Assembly (NCBI RefSeq): GCF_026239735.1
Contig: NZ_JAPIVT010000001.1
Span: 558,001-622,000, forward strand
Direction: 5' to 3'
DNA: 64,000 nucleotides
Origin: Pedobacter sp. MC2016-05
GTDB lineage: Bacteria; Bacteroidota; Bacteroidia; Sphingobacteriales; Sphingobacteriaceae
Shown: positions 1-9,617 of the stretch, in pieces
How the letters are laid out: every line of letters begins with the position of its first letter
Position numbering within the stretch: the first letter of the stretch is position 1
The notes under the pieces: model-generated
Databases searched by the model: none
What the model saw: only the letters and a program-made list of their open reading frames with translations
Told to the model about the DNA's origin: nothing
Translations under genes and position numbers: made by a program

Positions 1-68
1 ACTCAAAAATTAAGGCGCATCCTAATTTTTTTCTATTGGCCGCCGCCGAGAAGTTTAAAATGAGGTAA
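1..68 (+). CDS. C-terminal end of an upstream gene (partial)
   Basis: An open frame enters from the left edge at base 3 and ends at a TAA at 66-68. It gives about 21 codons ending in the residues AAAEKFKMR. No start is visible. The next gene begins about 80 bases later on the same strand and encodes a Wzz-type protein, so the missing gene is probably part of the same polysaccharide operon, perhaps the export protein that often precedes Wzz. The fragment is too short to identify, and the only evidence that it is coding is the open frame and its position. Confidence 0.45.
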   Translation, partial: SKIKAHPNFFLLAAAEKFKMR

Positions 69-151
69 ACCAAGAATTCAATAAGCGTGTTAAGGCATAA
101 ATCCTTGGATACTTAAGGATATTATATGCTTAAAGATAATAATGATCAGAA

Positions 152-1267
152 ATGATAAAAGAAGGTCAACAACATCATAGAAAAGTGAACAGTGAGATTT
201 CCTTTAGAGAAATTGTGATTAGGATCCGGGAATGGTGGCGTTATTTGTTATCAAAATGGATAACTATTATTGCCTTTGCACTTTTGGGAGGGGCTATTGG
301 TTTTTGGTACGTTGGCACTAAAAAGCCAGTATATACGGCGACCACTACATTTGTATTAGAAGATGAAAAGAGTGGGAGCGGTTTAGGCAGTCTTGCTGGT
401 CTAGCGGCTATAGCGTCCGTTGATCTTGGCGTGGGAGGAGGTGGAATATTCCAGGGGGATAATATATATGAGTTATATAAGTCTCGTAAAATGGTGGTGC
501 AAACCTTACTTTCCGAAATTCAAGTTAAGGGTAAGAAACAGTTGCTGGTTGAACGCTATATTGATTTCAATGGTCTTAGAAAGAATTGGGTCGAAAGGCC
601 GGATCTTAAGAGCCTCAGCTTTAAGATTGATAGTGTAATAGAGGGAACGCCAGCATTAAAATCAAATCGATTACGTGACAGTGTTCTAACGAGTATTGTC
701 TCTGATATTACCAAAAATGCACTCATTGTAGGTAAGCCGGATAAAAAACTAAGCATCGTGAGAGTGGACGTTAGTTCGAGGGATGAAATGTTTGCGAAGG
801 AATTTAACGAGAAAATAGTTAAAAACGTAAATAATTTCTACCTGCAGACCAAAACTAAAAAATCCCTTCAAAATGTGAAAATTATGCAGCGTAAAACTGA
901 TTCAGTTCGCGCGGTAATGAATGGAGATATCTATACAGCGGTAGCTGTTGCCGATGCCACACCTAACTTAAATCCTACCAGGCAAGTTCAGCGAATTGCG
1001 CCCGCTCAAAAGGCTCAGTTCTCCGCTGAAGCGAATAAAGCTATCTTAAGTGCATTGGTTCAGAATCTAGAGATGTCAAAGGTTTCACTAATGAAAGAAA
1101 CCCCATTGTTACAGGTTATCGACGAACCCTTTTACCCATTGCCAATTACGAGATCATCAAAATTACTAGCAATAGTTGCTGGATGTTTTGTATTTGGTTT
1201 GCTCGCGGTATTGGTTTTAATATTTAAAAAGGTGTTTGATGATCTTAACCTTAATGGCGGCAAGTAA
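152..1267 (+). CDS. Wzz-type polysaccharide chain-length determinant, no kinase domain
   Basis: This 371-residue inner-membrane protein should set glycan chain length in a Wzx/Wzy pathway. It has the family layout. A short cytoplasmic N-terminus leads into a first membrane helix at about residues 38-55. A periplasmic region follows, beginning with the typical YTATTTFVLEDE stretch and a Gly-rich segment (about 72-105), with a helical middle. A Pro-rich approach (EPFYPLPITRSSK) precedes the second membrane helix at about 335-360. The protein stops shortly after that helix, so unlike Wzc it has no P-loop kinase domain. A flippase gene follows after 80 bases on the same strand. Family membership is clear; which glycan it regulates is inferred from context. 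Confidence 0.85.
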   Translation: MIKEGQQHHRKVNSEISFREIVIRIREWWRYLLSKWITIIAFALLGGAIGFWYVGTKKPVYTATTTFVLEDEKSGSGLGSLAGLAAIASVDLGVGGGGIFQGDNIYELYKSRKMVVQTLLSEIQVKGKKQLLVERYIDFNGLRKNWVERPDLKSLSFKIDSVIEGTPALKSNRLRDSVLTSIVSDITKNALIVGKPDKKLSIVRVDVSSRDEMFAKEFNEKIVKNVNNFYLQTKTKKSLQNVKIMQRKTDSVRAVMNGDIYTAVAVADATPNLNPTRQVQRIAPAQKAQFSAEANKAILSALVQNLEMSKVSLMKETPLLQVIDEPFYPLPITRSSKLLAIVAGCFVFGLLAVLVLIFKKVFDDLNLNGGK

Positions 1268-1347
1268 TTGTCGCCCGGAAAGGTCTGGCCCGGAAATAAA
1301 AATTTTCTAGCGACCGGACAATAAAAATAATCTTCTCAACCATATTT

Positions 1348-2712
1348 ATGATATATTCTAAAGCATCAAATTATATTAAGGCATTCTTTGGACAGGGTGA
1401 TGCCCGGACGCTTATTGTTAAAAAAAATGTTGCTTTATCATTTTTGTTTAAGGGTGGAAGTATTCTCATCAGCTTGGTTCTAGTGCCTTTAACGATAAAT
1501 TATATTAGCCCAATACAATATGGCATCTGGCTTACTTTAAGTTCACTGATCGGATGGTTCGGGTTTTTCGACATTGGTTTGGGAAATGGATTAAGGAACA
1601 AACTATCCGAGGCAATTTCTAAAGGAGATACGTTTTTAGCCAAGTCATACGTCAGTACAACATATGCATTTATGTGCATCATCAGTTTATGCCTGCTGGT
1701 TACCTTTTTTATAGCAAATTTTTTTCTGGACTGGTCTAAAATACTTAACGCACCAAGTTCCATGGTGAGTGAGCTTAGTGTGGTTGCTCTTGTCTTTTTC
1801 CTTTTGTTCTCGATACAATTTGTTGTGCAACTGATAAATATAGTATGTTTTGCCAATCAGAATACAATGATGACCTCGTTAATCGGATTCTTGGGTAGTT
1901 TGTTAGGCCTGACGATAATCTATATTCTCACCCGAACCGTTGAGGGACGACTATTATACCTGTGCCTGGCAATCGGGGTGACTCCTATTCTCATATATAT
2001 AATTTTCAGCTTAGTATTGTTTAATACCACCTATAAGGAGTTTGCCCCCAATTTTAGGTTTGCAAAAGCCAAGTATGTGAAGGACATCATTGGACTTGGA
2101 TTTAAGTTTTTTATTATTCAACTTGGACTGATTTTTTTCTACAATGCGGATAATATTATTATCGCCCAAACAATGGGTCCTACGGGAGTAACGCCATATA
2201 ATATCGCTTATAAGTATTTTACAGTAATTACCATGATATCCGGTATAATAATGACCCCACTCTGGCCGGCGTTTACACAGGCAAATATCAAGGGCGACAC
2301 CGTATGGATAAAAAAAATGATTAAAAAAATGCAGAAAATTTGCCTTTTTGTGTTTTTGTTAAGTATGGTGATGCTTGTTGTATCTCCCATTGTCTATAAC
2401 CTTTGGATCGGCGATAAGGTGCATATACCATGGATGCTCTCATTAGTATTGGCAATATACACCTCTTTAAATACTTATCGGACTGTTTATTGCTATTATG
2501 CAAATGCTGTCGGTAAGATTAATGTACAATTGATTATTGTGCTGACTGCAGGGGTACTTAACATTCCGCTAGGAATATTTCTTGGTAAGCTTTATGGTGC
2601 AGTTGGCGTCATTCTGGCCACCACGATTTTATGTTTCATTTGTGGAATAATTGAAATTATTCAATATCGAAAACTGATTTCTTATACTGCTAAGGGAATC
2701 TGGAATAAATAG
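1348..2712 (+). CDS. wzx: Polysaccharide flippase (Wzx/MATE-like)
   Basis: This 454-residue polytopic membrane protein has roughly twelve to fourteen hydrophobic helices spread along its length, with the MVF/PST arrangement. The N-terminal region (VPLTINYISPIQYGIWLTLSS then FFDIGLGNGLRN) is characteristic of Wzx proteins, which move undecaprenyl-linked repeat units across the inner membrane. It is one of three flippases in the window, and its partner polymerase is probably the EpsG-like gene at 6189-7244. The next gene starts 5 bases after its stop, which supports one operon. Substrate specificity cannot be read from the sequence. Confidence 0.85.
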   Translation: MIYSKASNYIKAFFGQGDARTLIVKKNVALSFLFKGGSILISLVLVPLTINYISPIQYGIWLTLSSLIGWFGFFDIGLGNGLRNKLSEAISKGDTFLAKSYVSTTYAFMCIISLCLLVTFFIANFFLDWSKILNAPSSMVSELSVVALVFFLLFSIQFVVQLINIVCFANQNTMMTSLIGFLGSLLGLTIIYILTRTVEGRLLYLCLAIGVTPILIYIIFSLVLFNTTYKEFAPNFRFAKAKYVKDIIGLGFKFFIIQLGLIFFYNADNIIIAQTMGPTGVTPYNIAYKYFTVITMISGIIMTPLWPAFTQANIKGDTVWIKKMIKKMQKICLFVFLLSMVMLVVSPIVYNLWIGDKVHIPWMLSLVLAIYTSLNTYRTVYCYYANAVGKINVQLIIVLTAGVLNIPLGIFLGKLYGAVGVILATTILCFICGIIEIIQYRKLISYTAKGIWNK

Positions 2713-2717
2713 AAATA

Positions 2718-3437
2718 ATGGGAAAATTAATTTTTTTGACTGGTTGCATAAACCCCGATGGCATGTCTTTTACCAAGCTGCAAAATCCTGCAGTGAGAAA
2801 ACAACAATATATCGATGCTATTAATTTTTATCTGAATGAAACCGACACACCAATTTTGTTTGTGGAAAATTCAGGAACCGATATATCAAAGGAATTTGAC
2901 TTACTGAATCTCCAGGGCAGACTTGAGCTATTGACATTTGATGGTAATAATTTTAATAAGAATCTTGGAAAGGGGTTTGGAGAAATGCAAATCCTAAAAT
3001 ATGCTATTACACATTCTACTTTATATAGCAGTTGCGAACATATTCTCAAGATAACTGGTAGATATAAGGTACTCAATATAAATTCTTTTTTGACAGAAAC
3101 AACCTTTCTGGATAGCGAGTTAATAAAACTGGATATCATTCGATCCTTAACCATTTGTGAATCCAAATTTTGGATTTGTAAAAAAGAATTTTTGTCTTTA
3201 TTTCTCTTGGACTATCATGACAAATTAAATGATTCGGAAGGCTATTATTTTGAACATGCACTCCTGCATGCTACCTTTGACTCGATAAAAAAGGGTTTCA
3301 GATATGGGACATTGGTTGAATATCCACGATTTTCTGGAGTATTTGGCACTGATAACACTAAGTTTAATGATTCTTACCTGGTTTGGGCGAAGCAAAACCT
3401 TCGATTTAAGCTTAAAAATCATCTATTAAAGAATTGA
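2718..3437 (+). CDS. Unrecognised polysaccharide-locus protein, possibly glycosyltransferase-like
   Basis: I do not recognise this 239-residue soluble protein with confidence. It opens with a beta strand and a Gly-containing turn (KLIFLTGCINP). A RKQQYIDAINFYL helix follows, then a strand ending FVENSG, and then GKGFGEMQILKYA and HILKITGRY segments. The GxGxGE...ILKYA...K-TGRY pattern resembles uncharacterised proteins of capsule loci thought to be nucleotide-sugar dependent, but no DxD-type metal motif is obvious. It has no signal peptide or membrane helix. It starts 5 bases after the flippase gene and abuts a GT2 gene, so a role in building the same glycan is likely. The enzymatic function is an inference. 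Confidence 0.6.
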   Translation: MGKLIFLTGCINPDGMSFTKLQNPAVRKQQYIDAINFYLNETDTPILFVENSGTDISKEFDLLNLQGRLELLTFDGNNFNKNLGKGFGEMQILKYAITHSTLYSSCEHILKITGRYKVLNINSFLTETTFLDSELIKLDIIRSLTICESKFWICKKEFLSLFLLDYHDKLNDSEGYYFEHALLHATFDSIKKGFRYGTLVEYPRFSGVFGTDNTKFNDSYLVWAKQNLRFKLKNHLLKN

Positions 3438-3442
3438 ATTAC

Positions 3443-4321
3443 ATGAATATTGCTATCGTCATACCCGTATATAATAGAATGTCCATCACAATTGCTGGAC
3501 TAAATAATATTCAGGCCGCAATTGATTATTACATGATCAACTCTGTTGAAAAATATCAGTTGTTTTTTGAGATAGTGGTAGTTGATGATGGGTCTACAGA
3601 TGGTACAAGTTCCTTTATACGGGAAAATTTCCCAAATATTAAGTTAATTAACGGAGATGGCAATCTGTGGTGGAGCGGGTCTGTAAACCTGGGCGCCCGA
3701 TATGCAATAGAGACATTAAAATCTAGCCACATATTATTATGGAATGATGATACTATCTGTGCTGAGGATTACTTTCTGCAACTTTCCGAGGCTTTGGCTC
3801 AACGGCCTGAACTTGTAAATAATATATTGGTTTCGAAAATTTTCTGGATGGACAGGAAAGACGTTTTATTTAACTTTGGTTGCTATTTCGACCCCGCAAA
3901 TGGAAGAAAAACATTAATTGGGCTCAATAGCCATGATAATTTCGATACAATATTACCGGTTGATTGGTCTGGAGGTATGGGAACGTTTATTCCATCCCCC
4001 GTATTAGAGGAATTGAACTTTTTGGATAGTAAGAACTTCCCGCAGTATGATGGGGATATCGATTTCTTTCTCCGTGCTAAAAAACAAGGGATTCAGGCAT
4101 ATGCGCTTCCCAAACTAAAAATTTATAATAATCCAGAAACTACGGGGATACATTATCAACAGAAACTGAAAGACCTGCCAAAGATTATCACCTCAAACCG
4201 ATCTCTGCATAACCTTCGAAAAAACCTTAAATTCACTAAAAGGCATTCCAATACATTACGGAGCTGGGCGGCACTGTTGCGTGGATATGTGTCAATGATT
4301 GTACGATTAAAAGTAAGATAA
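3443..4321 (+). CDS. Glycosyltransferase family 2 (GT-A fold)
   Basis: This is a cytoplasmic nucleotide-sugar glycosyltransferase of about 292 residues. The start was set at the ATG giving MNIAIVIPVYNR, because that is the usual GT2 N-terminus; an upstream in-frame TTG overlaps the preceding stop and adds only three residues. Visible motifs are VVDDGSTDGT (nucleotide binding), LLWNDDT (metal-binding acidic motif) and QYDGDIDFFLRAK near the acceptor site, with a likely acceptor-loop WSGGMG in between. These fit rhamnosyltransferase-like GT2 proteins, but the donor sugar is unknown. It lies in the region A operon between the unknown 239-residue protein and an acetyltransferase. Confidence 0.85.
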   Translation: MNIAIVIPVYNRMSITIAGLNNIQAAIDYYMINSVEKYQLFFEIVVVDDGSTDGTSSFIRENFPNIKLINGDGNLWWSGSVNLGARYAIETLKSSHILLWNDDTICAEDYFLQLSEALAQRPELVNNILVSKIFWMDRKDVLFNFGCYFDPANGRKTLIGLNSHDNFDTILPVDWSGGMGTFIPSPVLEELNFLDSKNFPQYDGDIDFFLRAKKQGIQAYALPKLKIYNNPETTGIHYQQKLKDLPKIITSNRSLHNLRKNLKFTKRHSNTLRSWAALLRGYVSMIVRLKVR

Positions 4322-4346
4322 TATCCACACACCTAAACCACCTCGA

Positions 4347-4883
4347 ATGTTACTGCACTTCAGATTATATATATACAATTGTTTTCTAAATAAAATCCCT
4401 ATCAATTTTATCAGGATGTTTTTTGTCCGACTATATATGAAGGTCGGCAAGAGATCCTATGTAGCTATGAACGTAAGGATATTAAATTTGTCATCAAACA
4501 AGGACCAAATAACAATCGGTGATAATTGTATGATAAATCCTGGGGTTGTTCTGGATGGAAGGATCGGAAAAATTATCATAGGCAACAATGTGGATATTGC
4601 TCGTGATGTATACATCTATACCGCACAGCATGACCCTCATTCAGATTTCCATTCCATTAAGTCCGGTGACGTCGTAATTGAGGATTATGTATGGATTGCC
4701 TCGAGGGTAACTGTTCTCCCTAATATCCGTTTAGAATATGGCTGTGTTATTGCCTGCGGGGCGGTCGTAACTAAAGATATAGAGAAATTATCGATAGCAG
4801 GTGGTATTCCAGCAAAAAAAATAGGAGAGCGTAGATCTGGGCTAAAGTATACTATTGATTATCACCCACCATTTTATACCTAG
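4347..4883 (+). CDS. Left-handed beta-helix O-acetyltransferase
   Basis: A 178-residue member of the hexapeptide acyltransferases (Maa/LacA/WcaF-like), predicted to transfer an acetyl group to a sugar hydroxyl of the repeat unit. It has isoleucine-rich hexapeptide repeats from about residue 48 (ITIGDNCMINPGVVLDG) to the C-terminus, the conserved catalytic-type segment YTAQHDPHS with the family His, and the closing coil VTKDIEKLSIAGGIPAKKIG. The N-terminus is a short amphipathic region, perhaps for membrane contact. It overlaps nothing in its preferred frame, and the next gene's preferred ATG comes 1 base after its stop. Confidence 0.85.
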   Translation: MLLHFRLYIYNCFLNKIPINFIRMFFVRLYMKVGKRSYVAMNVRILNLSSNKDQITIGDNCMINPGVVLDGRIGKIIIGNNVDIARDVYIYTAQHDPHSDFHSIKSGDVVIEDYVWIASRVTVLPNIRLEYGCVIACGAVVTKDIEKLSIAGGIPAKKIGERRSGLKYTIDYHPPFYT

Positions 4884-4884
4884 C

Positions 4885-6093
4885 ATGATTTATATTTTAG
4901 AAGCTTTTGTTGAAGATTATTTGCATGTTTTAGCAAATGTTAATATTATCAAGATATTTAATAATATCCATCCTGAGCAGCCGATCTTTTTCAGTTCTCC
5001 TAAGAAACACAACGATAATGTTAGGAAATACTTCACCCATGCTCCTTCAAATATCCGGTTTGATCCGTTTGAAAATTTAACCGTTGACACGGGAAATATC
5101 TTTAAGCGCACATGGCTTATACTATCCCGATTTTTTAGAGATATACGTGTACTTCTCACCACTTTTAGAAGAGCGAAGGCAAATGATATTATAGTAATTA
5201 CACATATCTATTTTACCTCTTTGGTACTTATTAAAATTATCAAAAAATTCTACCCAAGAAAAGCAACGTATCTCGTTATTCACGGCGATGTAGAATATGT
5301 TTTCTATCCAAAAGGAATGCAGCAGAAATTAGTGGGCTTCTTTCATAAACTGATGTTTAAATTTAGTTGTAAGAATTTTCACTATATATTTTTAACGCCG
5401 GTTTCCAAACAGATATTGGTATCGGCGAAGCTTATAAAAGAAAATGAGGGTTTCGCTATCGAATTACCGACCTTTGCTACTGAAGATTTGGTTCAGATTC
5501 AAAACACAAGGTCGCAATCGGAGATAATAAAAATAGGTCATATTGGTTCAGCCGGTACACGTAAAAATGTACATTATATGTTCAAGGTTGCTCAAGAATT
5601 AGAAAATTTGATAAAAAATGGACTGATTCAGCTCATTAATGTGGGTGTGCTAGAGGGAACAATTAAACCTTTTTTAAGCCCTTTAGTGATTGATTATGTT
5701 GATGGGAAGATCAATAAGCCACTCTCTAGAGAGCAATATGACGTGCAAATTTCAAGATTAGATTATGCTGTGTTTTTCTATGGACAAACAGATTTCATCT
5801 TAAGAAGCAGTGCAGCCTTTTTTGATGCTATTTTTTTTGAAAAACCAATGATTGTTTTGAAAAATCCATTCTTTATCGAAGTGTTTGATCGAGCCGGAGC
5901 GATTGGCTATATCTGTGAAGATCTAGATGATATGGTATCTCTTATTACTGATCTTATTAAAAGTAAAGCGAATCATGAGTCTCGGTATTTAACGTTTGTT
6001 GAAAATATTAGGAAATACAAGTCTAGTTTAAGGATTGAAAATATTTCTGATAAGCTGGGTAGGGATTTTAAGCAGCAGATAAATAGTAATTAA
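4885..6093 (+). CDS. Putative GT-B glycosyltransferase
   Basis: This gives a 402-residue protein starting MIYILEAFVEDY. I preferred this ATG over an upstream in-frame TTG that would overlap the previous gene by 29 bases. The layout is GT-B-like. The N-terminal Rossmann half contains a VIHGDVEYV segment. The second half starts at about residue 215 with a strand and Gly loop (KIGHIGSAGTRKNVHYMFKVA), as in GT1/GT4 enzymes. The usual GT4 E-x7-E motif is not obvious; the corresponding region reads RSSAAFFDAIFFEKPMIVLKN. It has no signal peptide. Its place inside the operon supports a glycosyltransferase role, but the family assignment is tentative. Confidence 0.65.
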   Translation: MIYILEAFVEDYLHVLANVNIIKIFNNIHPEQPIFFSSPKKHNDNVRKYFTHAPSNIRFDPFENLTVDTGNIFKRTWLILSRFFRDIRVLLTTFRRAKANDIIVITHIYFTSLVLIKIIKKFYPRKATYLVIHGDVEYVFYPKGMQQKLVGFFHKLMFKFSCKNFHYIFLTPVSKQILVSAKLIKENEGFAIELPTFATEDLVQIQNTRSQSEIIKIGHIGSAGTRKNVHYMFKVAQELENLIKNGLIQLINVGVLEGTIKPFLSPLVIDYVDGKINKPLSREQYDVQISRLDYAVFFYGQTDFILRSSAAFFDAIFFEKPMIVLKNPFFIEVFDRAGAIGYICEDLDDMVSLITDLIKSKANHESRYLTFVENIRKYKSSLRIENISDKLGRDFKQQINSN

Positions 6094-6188
6094 ACTGGCT
6101 TGACATTTATATATACTGTCTTAGCTGACTTATATTGTATTTGTTACAAATTGCGTTCAATAGTCATTAGTAATCAGGGAATCAAAAA

Positions 6189-7244
6189 TTGGCAATATAT
6201 TATTTAGTATTTCTCCTATCCTTCATTTTGTGTGTTTTGGATTATCGTTCAGATGATATTCTGAAGCGGTCAATATATTTTGTATTTTGTGCTATTTTAG
6301 TAATTCTACCTGGATTACGTGGGATAGGCGTGGATAACGATAGCTCAAATTATTTGGATATATTTCAACTTTCGGGCAACTACACATTTAAGGATATTTT
6401 AACTGGAAATTATTGGGAGAACATAGAGCGCGGGTACATGATTCTGAATAAAATAGTGTTTGTCTTAGGAGGCACGATTAAGACTGTATTCTTTTTAATT
6501 GCTATGTTGACCGGCATACTTAATTATTCTTTATTCTATAAAAAAAACAAATTCGCTTTTACATCGGTTCTTTTCTATCTGGCTTTTTTCTATTTGTACC
6601 GTGATTTTACTCAAATCAGGTATGGGCTAAGCTGCGCACTAGGATTTTGGGCAATAAATTATTTACTCAAGAAAAAATACCTATTGTTCTCACTGGTTGT
6701 TACGGTTTCTTTCTTCATTCATAGTACTGCTATTCTATGGGTTATCATATTACCTATCTGTTTCTATGTAAAGAATAAGATGTTCTATTTTATTTTACCT
6801 TTCTTTTGTACCATTGGCTTATTTTTCAATCCTTTTCCACTATTACTCTCTTTAGGAGGCGTTCCAGAACACATGGCGATCTACCTTGCCGAAGAAGGGG
6901 GCGGTGGCTTTATGGTTACAGTATTTGGATTTGTGATCATGGGGATGTATATATTATTCCAGAAATACTTTATTGATCTGGATGAGGACAATGCTTTCTA
7001 TTTTAGGTTCTTTGCTCTGGGAGTTGGGTTGAACTTGTTATTTATTCAATCTGCAATATTTCAGCGATTTACTTATCTATTGTTTCAATTTGGTGTCCTA
7101 CTCTTACCTTCATTGTTATTAGCATTGCAGAAAGGTAAACACAGGTACAATTTTGTTTTTTTACACTTTGCCCTTGCCTGTTTTTTGTTGTATTATGCGT
7201 TTAAATTAATTGCGCCAGGCATCATTCGCCCATATTCCTACTAA
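6189..7244 (+). CDS. EpsG-like polysaccharide polymerase (Wzy function)
   Basis: A 351-residue protein with about ten membrane helices. It carries the EpsG signature GLRGIGVDNDSSNYLDIF near residues 42-60 (RG, then G-D-x-D-x-x-x-Y). This family is the usual Wzy-type polymerase that joins lipid-linked repeats in the periplasm. A second family feature is the YRDFTQIRYGLSCALGFWA segment at about 138-157. The start is a TTG, because no ATG lies early enough to keep the first helix and signature. It follows the previous gene by 95 bases and its TAA overlaps the next ATG by one base (TAATG), indicating translational coupling. It is the likely partner of the flippase at 1348-2712. Confidence 0.8.
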   Translation: MAIYYLVFLLSFILCVLDYRSDDILKRSIYFVFCAILVILPGLRGIGVDNDSSNYLDIFQLSGNYTFKDILTGNYWENIERGYMILNKIVFVLGGTIKTVFFLIAMLTGILNYSLFYKKNKFAFTSVLFYLAFFYLYRDFTQIRYGLSCALGFWAINYLLKKKYLLFSLVVTVSFFIHSTAILWVIILPICFYVKNKMFYFILPFFCTIGLFFNPFPLLLSLGGVPEHMAIYLAEEGGGGFMVTVFGFVIMGMYILFQKYFIDLDEDNAFYFRFFALGVGLNLLFIQSAIFQRFTYLLFQFGVLLLPSLLLALQKGKHRYNFVFLHFALACFLLYYAFKLIAPGIIRPYSY

Positions 7245-8149
7245 TGAATAAGAAAATTGACATCCTTTTGGGGACTTATAATGGAGGTAAGTATTTGGAA
7301 AACCAAATTCTCTCCATACTGGCACAGACTCATAAAAACTGGTCACTGATCATTCATGATGACGGATCCACAGACGAAACTTCAGTGATAATTAAAAAAT
7401 ACCAAACAATTGATAGTAGAATTGTGCTTATATCTGATGACATTAGGTTCAAAAGTGCAGCGATGAATTTTATTCATTTGTTGAAGTTTGTAGAGTCAGA
7501 GTATATTGCATTTTGCGATCAGGACGATATTTGGTTTGAAAGCAAATTGGAGATTTTATTGGGTCGTATGAAGGAGAAGGATTATCCTTTAGCGGTATAT
7601 TGCAATTCATATGGGTATAATGGCAAAAATATTACAACAGATCAGGTTACTCTATATCATAGAACTTCTCTGAGGGATTCTCTATTTTTAAACGGTGGTG
7701 TACAAGGATGTTGTCTGCTGTTTAACAGGAGATTATTTGAAATGATAATTGATTTGCCTAATTATATTTGCATGCATGATCATTATTTAACAATAGCGTC
7801 GATTGTTTTTGGAAAGCTCGAATACGTAGATCTCAGTCTAATGTTATATAGACAGCATAGCAATAATGTAACTGGTAATATCCCGACTTCTTACTTGCAG
7901 CGAGTTAAAACTTTTTTTAACTTTTCCAATCCCGTAATCGATAAAAATCATTATCTCGCAAATGTATCCTTTTATGAACGCTTCCGCAACGAGCTAACAC
8001 AAGAACAAAAAGAATTGTTCAATGCGTATATTGCATTCCCGGAGAAAAGTTTATTCAATAAAATATTAGTCATTATTAAATTTAAATTTAAAATAGGCAA
8101 CTCCATGTTGCCGTTATTGCTTAAGGTCTTAATTAGAAAAGCTATTTAG
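7244..8149 (+). CDS. Glycosyltransferase family 2 (CDQDDIW type)
   Basis: A 301-residue GT-A glycosyltransferase. The N-terminus KIDILLGTYNGGKYLENQI, the IHDDGSTDET nucleotide-binding motif and the FCDQDDIWFESKL metal-binding motif identify the GT2 subgroup that includes many rhamnosyl- and galactosyltransferases of capsule and O-antigen loci. A later MHDHYLTI segment is the usual acceptor-side motif of the subgroup. The ATG overlaps the polymerase stop by one base, so the two are probably translated together. The enzyme should act at the inner face of the membrane on the lipid-linked repeat. Donor and linkage are unknown. Confidence 0.88.
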   Translation: MNKKIDILLGTYNGGKYLENQILSILAQTHKNWSLIIHDDGSTDETSVIIKKYQTIDSRIVLISDDIRFKSAAMNFIHLLKFVESEYIAFCDQDDIWFESKLEILLGRMKEKDYPLAVYCNSYGYNGKNITTDQVTLYHRTSLRDSLFLNGGVQGCCLLFNRRLFEMIIDLPNYICMHDHYLTIASIVFGKLEYVDLSLMLYRQHSNNVTGNIPTSYLQRVKTFFNFSNPVIDKNHYLANVSFYERFRNELTQEQKELFNAYIAFPEKSLFNKILVIIKFKFKIGNSMLPLLLKVLIRKAI

Positions 8150-8216
8150 ATTGCTAAATTATCTTTTGTTATATTATCGTGTTAATCATTCTAGACTTGG
8201 ACTTTTTCGTTACATT

Positions 8217-9515
8217 ATGTTAAAACTCAATATCAAAATAACAAAATTTGCCCTACATTTTCTACTATTGTTCCTCTTCCTATTTTCCCTTCAATGCCGA
8301 GCGGATATGGTTTATAATGTGAAGAACTTCGGAGCGATTGGAGATGGAAAAATCGATGACATTTTAGCTTTCGAGAGATGCTTTGCAGCAGCGCTAAAAA
8401 ATACAAAGTCTAGAGTTGTAATTCCTTATGGGAAATACAAGATCTCCAGAACTCTGATGATTGATTTCTTAAAGCAGGAAATTGAAGTGGTTGGCCTGAT
8501 GAATGCATTAAATCACGTACCAGAAATTGTTCTAAATAAAAATGAAACCGTGATGCATGTCAAGGGATGGTTATTTGATGTATCTAAAGGTGTTTTCAAA
8601 ATCTCTAATCTTAGTTTGAAAGCGAACAATCCTGCTTACAGTTCATCCCATCCGAGAATTAATAATAATCGATGGTCGGCTGGGCTATTGATAACTGATA
8701 AAAGTGATGTTTTTATTTCTAATATTAAAGTAAGTAATGTTTATGGTACGGGAATTTATGTGGCAACCACAGTGCAGGAGCAGATACTGCGGTCAGCTAG
8801 ATTTAAATATCTTGAAATTTCTAATTGTAGTGTAGAAAATGTCTGGGGATATAATCCATCCCTTGATAATTATGGTGACGGTATTTACGTCTCAAATGTA
8901 GCGTCGGGATCAATTACTAAAAACACAATTTTCAACAACGTTTCAATTACTAAACAGTTGGGCAGGGCCGGGATTGTGCTTGAGTATATGGATGAGGGGA
9001 TTCGTCTGTCGGGAAATAGTGTTCTTGGTGGATATGATAGAGCGCTTCATATCGAAAAGACATATGGAGGGCATAATATTGTCAACAACAAATTTTTGGG
9101 AAGCGATATGTCATTAATAGTTTATGAGCCAGTAATATCCAATGACTTCAAAATCATAAATTTTGAGAAGAATGTTTTTTCAAACAAAAACATGGATAAA
9201 AAACTGCAGTTTAATAAAGTTTATGGTAAAGATTCTTATGGCGATAGGTCTTTGTTGAATTTGCTGACAAGTGGAAAGTCAATCGGAAAAAAGATTGTTT
9301 TCAATAATAATGAAATAACCGTCGATGAGCGGTTCGTCTATGAATCCAACGCGATAGTCAATAACAGATCGGTTTCTACAAAATTCAGCAATAATCAATA
9401 TAAAATTATAAACAACATCGGCAAGAGAAAGCTGGGTATATATAACTACTCTAATACCAATATGTTAAATGATTTGCTTTTAGATGGCATTCAAATCTTT
9501 AACTTTGATCAGTAA
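8217..9515 (+). CDS. Secreted right-handed beta-helix protein (pectate-lyase-3-like)
   Basis: A protein of 432 residues from the preferred ATG at 8217, which starts a clean signal peptide (Lys-rich n-region, then a long Leu/Phe core ending near QCRA). The longer TTG start would put 22 extra residues in front of it. The mature protein opens with VYNVKNFGAIGDGKIDDILAFERC, the hallmark of the pectate lyase 3/glycosyl hydrolase 28-like beta-helix superfamily. Asn-rich repeating coils follow through residue 400. Such proteins in glycan loci are often lyases or hydrolases that trim the polymer, or tailspike-like binders. No catalytic residues can be assigned. It is the last gene before a strong hairpin terminator, so it closes this transcription unit. 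Confidence 0.75.
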   Translation: MLKLNIKITKFALHFLLLFLFLFSLQCRADMVYNVKNFGAIGDGKIDDILAFERCFAAALKNTKSRVVIPYGKYKISRTLMIDFLKQEIEVVGLMNALNHVPEIVLNKNETVMHVKGWLFDVSKGVFKISNLSLKANNPAYSSSHPRINNNRWSAGLLITDKSDVFISNIKVSNVYGTGIYVATTVQEQILRSARFKYLEISNCSVENVWGYNPSLDNYGDGIYVSNVASGSITKNTIFNNVSITKQLGRAGIVLEYMDEGIRLSGNSVLGGYDRALHIEKTYGGHNIVNNKFLGSDMSLIVYEPVISNDFKIINFEKNVFSNKNMDKKLQFNKVYGKDSYGDRSLLNLLTSGKSIGKKIVFNNNEITVDERFVYESNAIVNNRSVSTKFSNNQYKIINNIGKRKLGIYNYSNTNMLNDLLLDGIQIFNFDQ

Positions 9516-9518
9516 TTT

Positions 9519-9545
9519 AACTTTGAAAGTTACTCAAAGTTTTTT
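9519..9545 (+). terminator. Intrinsic terminator
   Basis: A perfect 8-bp stem, AACTTTGA (9519-9526) and TCAAAGTT (9534-9541), with a 7-base loop is followed directly by four more T residues. It starts 3 bases after the stop of the beta-helix gene, so it probably ends the transcript of the genes upstream. Confidence 0.65.
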
Positions 9546-9617
9546 GACAAAAGTAGTGTGAGACAAAGCCTCGGTTTAAAAGGTTTGGAAGATTATAATT
9601 GTAGATGATGAAAAGTC

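Noticed and set aside
1500..1856. 118-residue frame on the - strand
   Set aside because: It is antisense to the first flippase, and no motif or start signal supports it.
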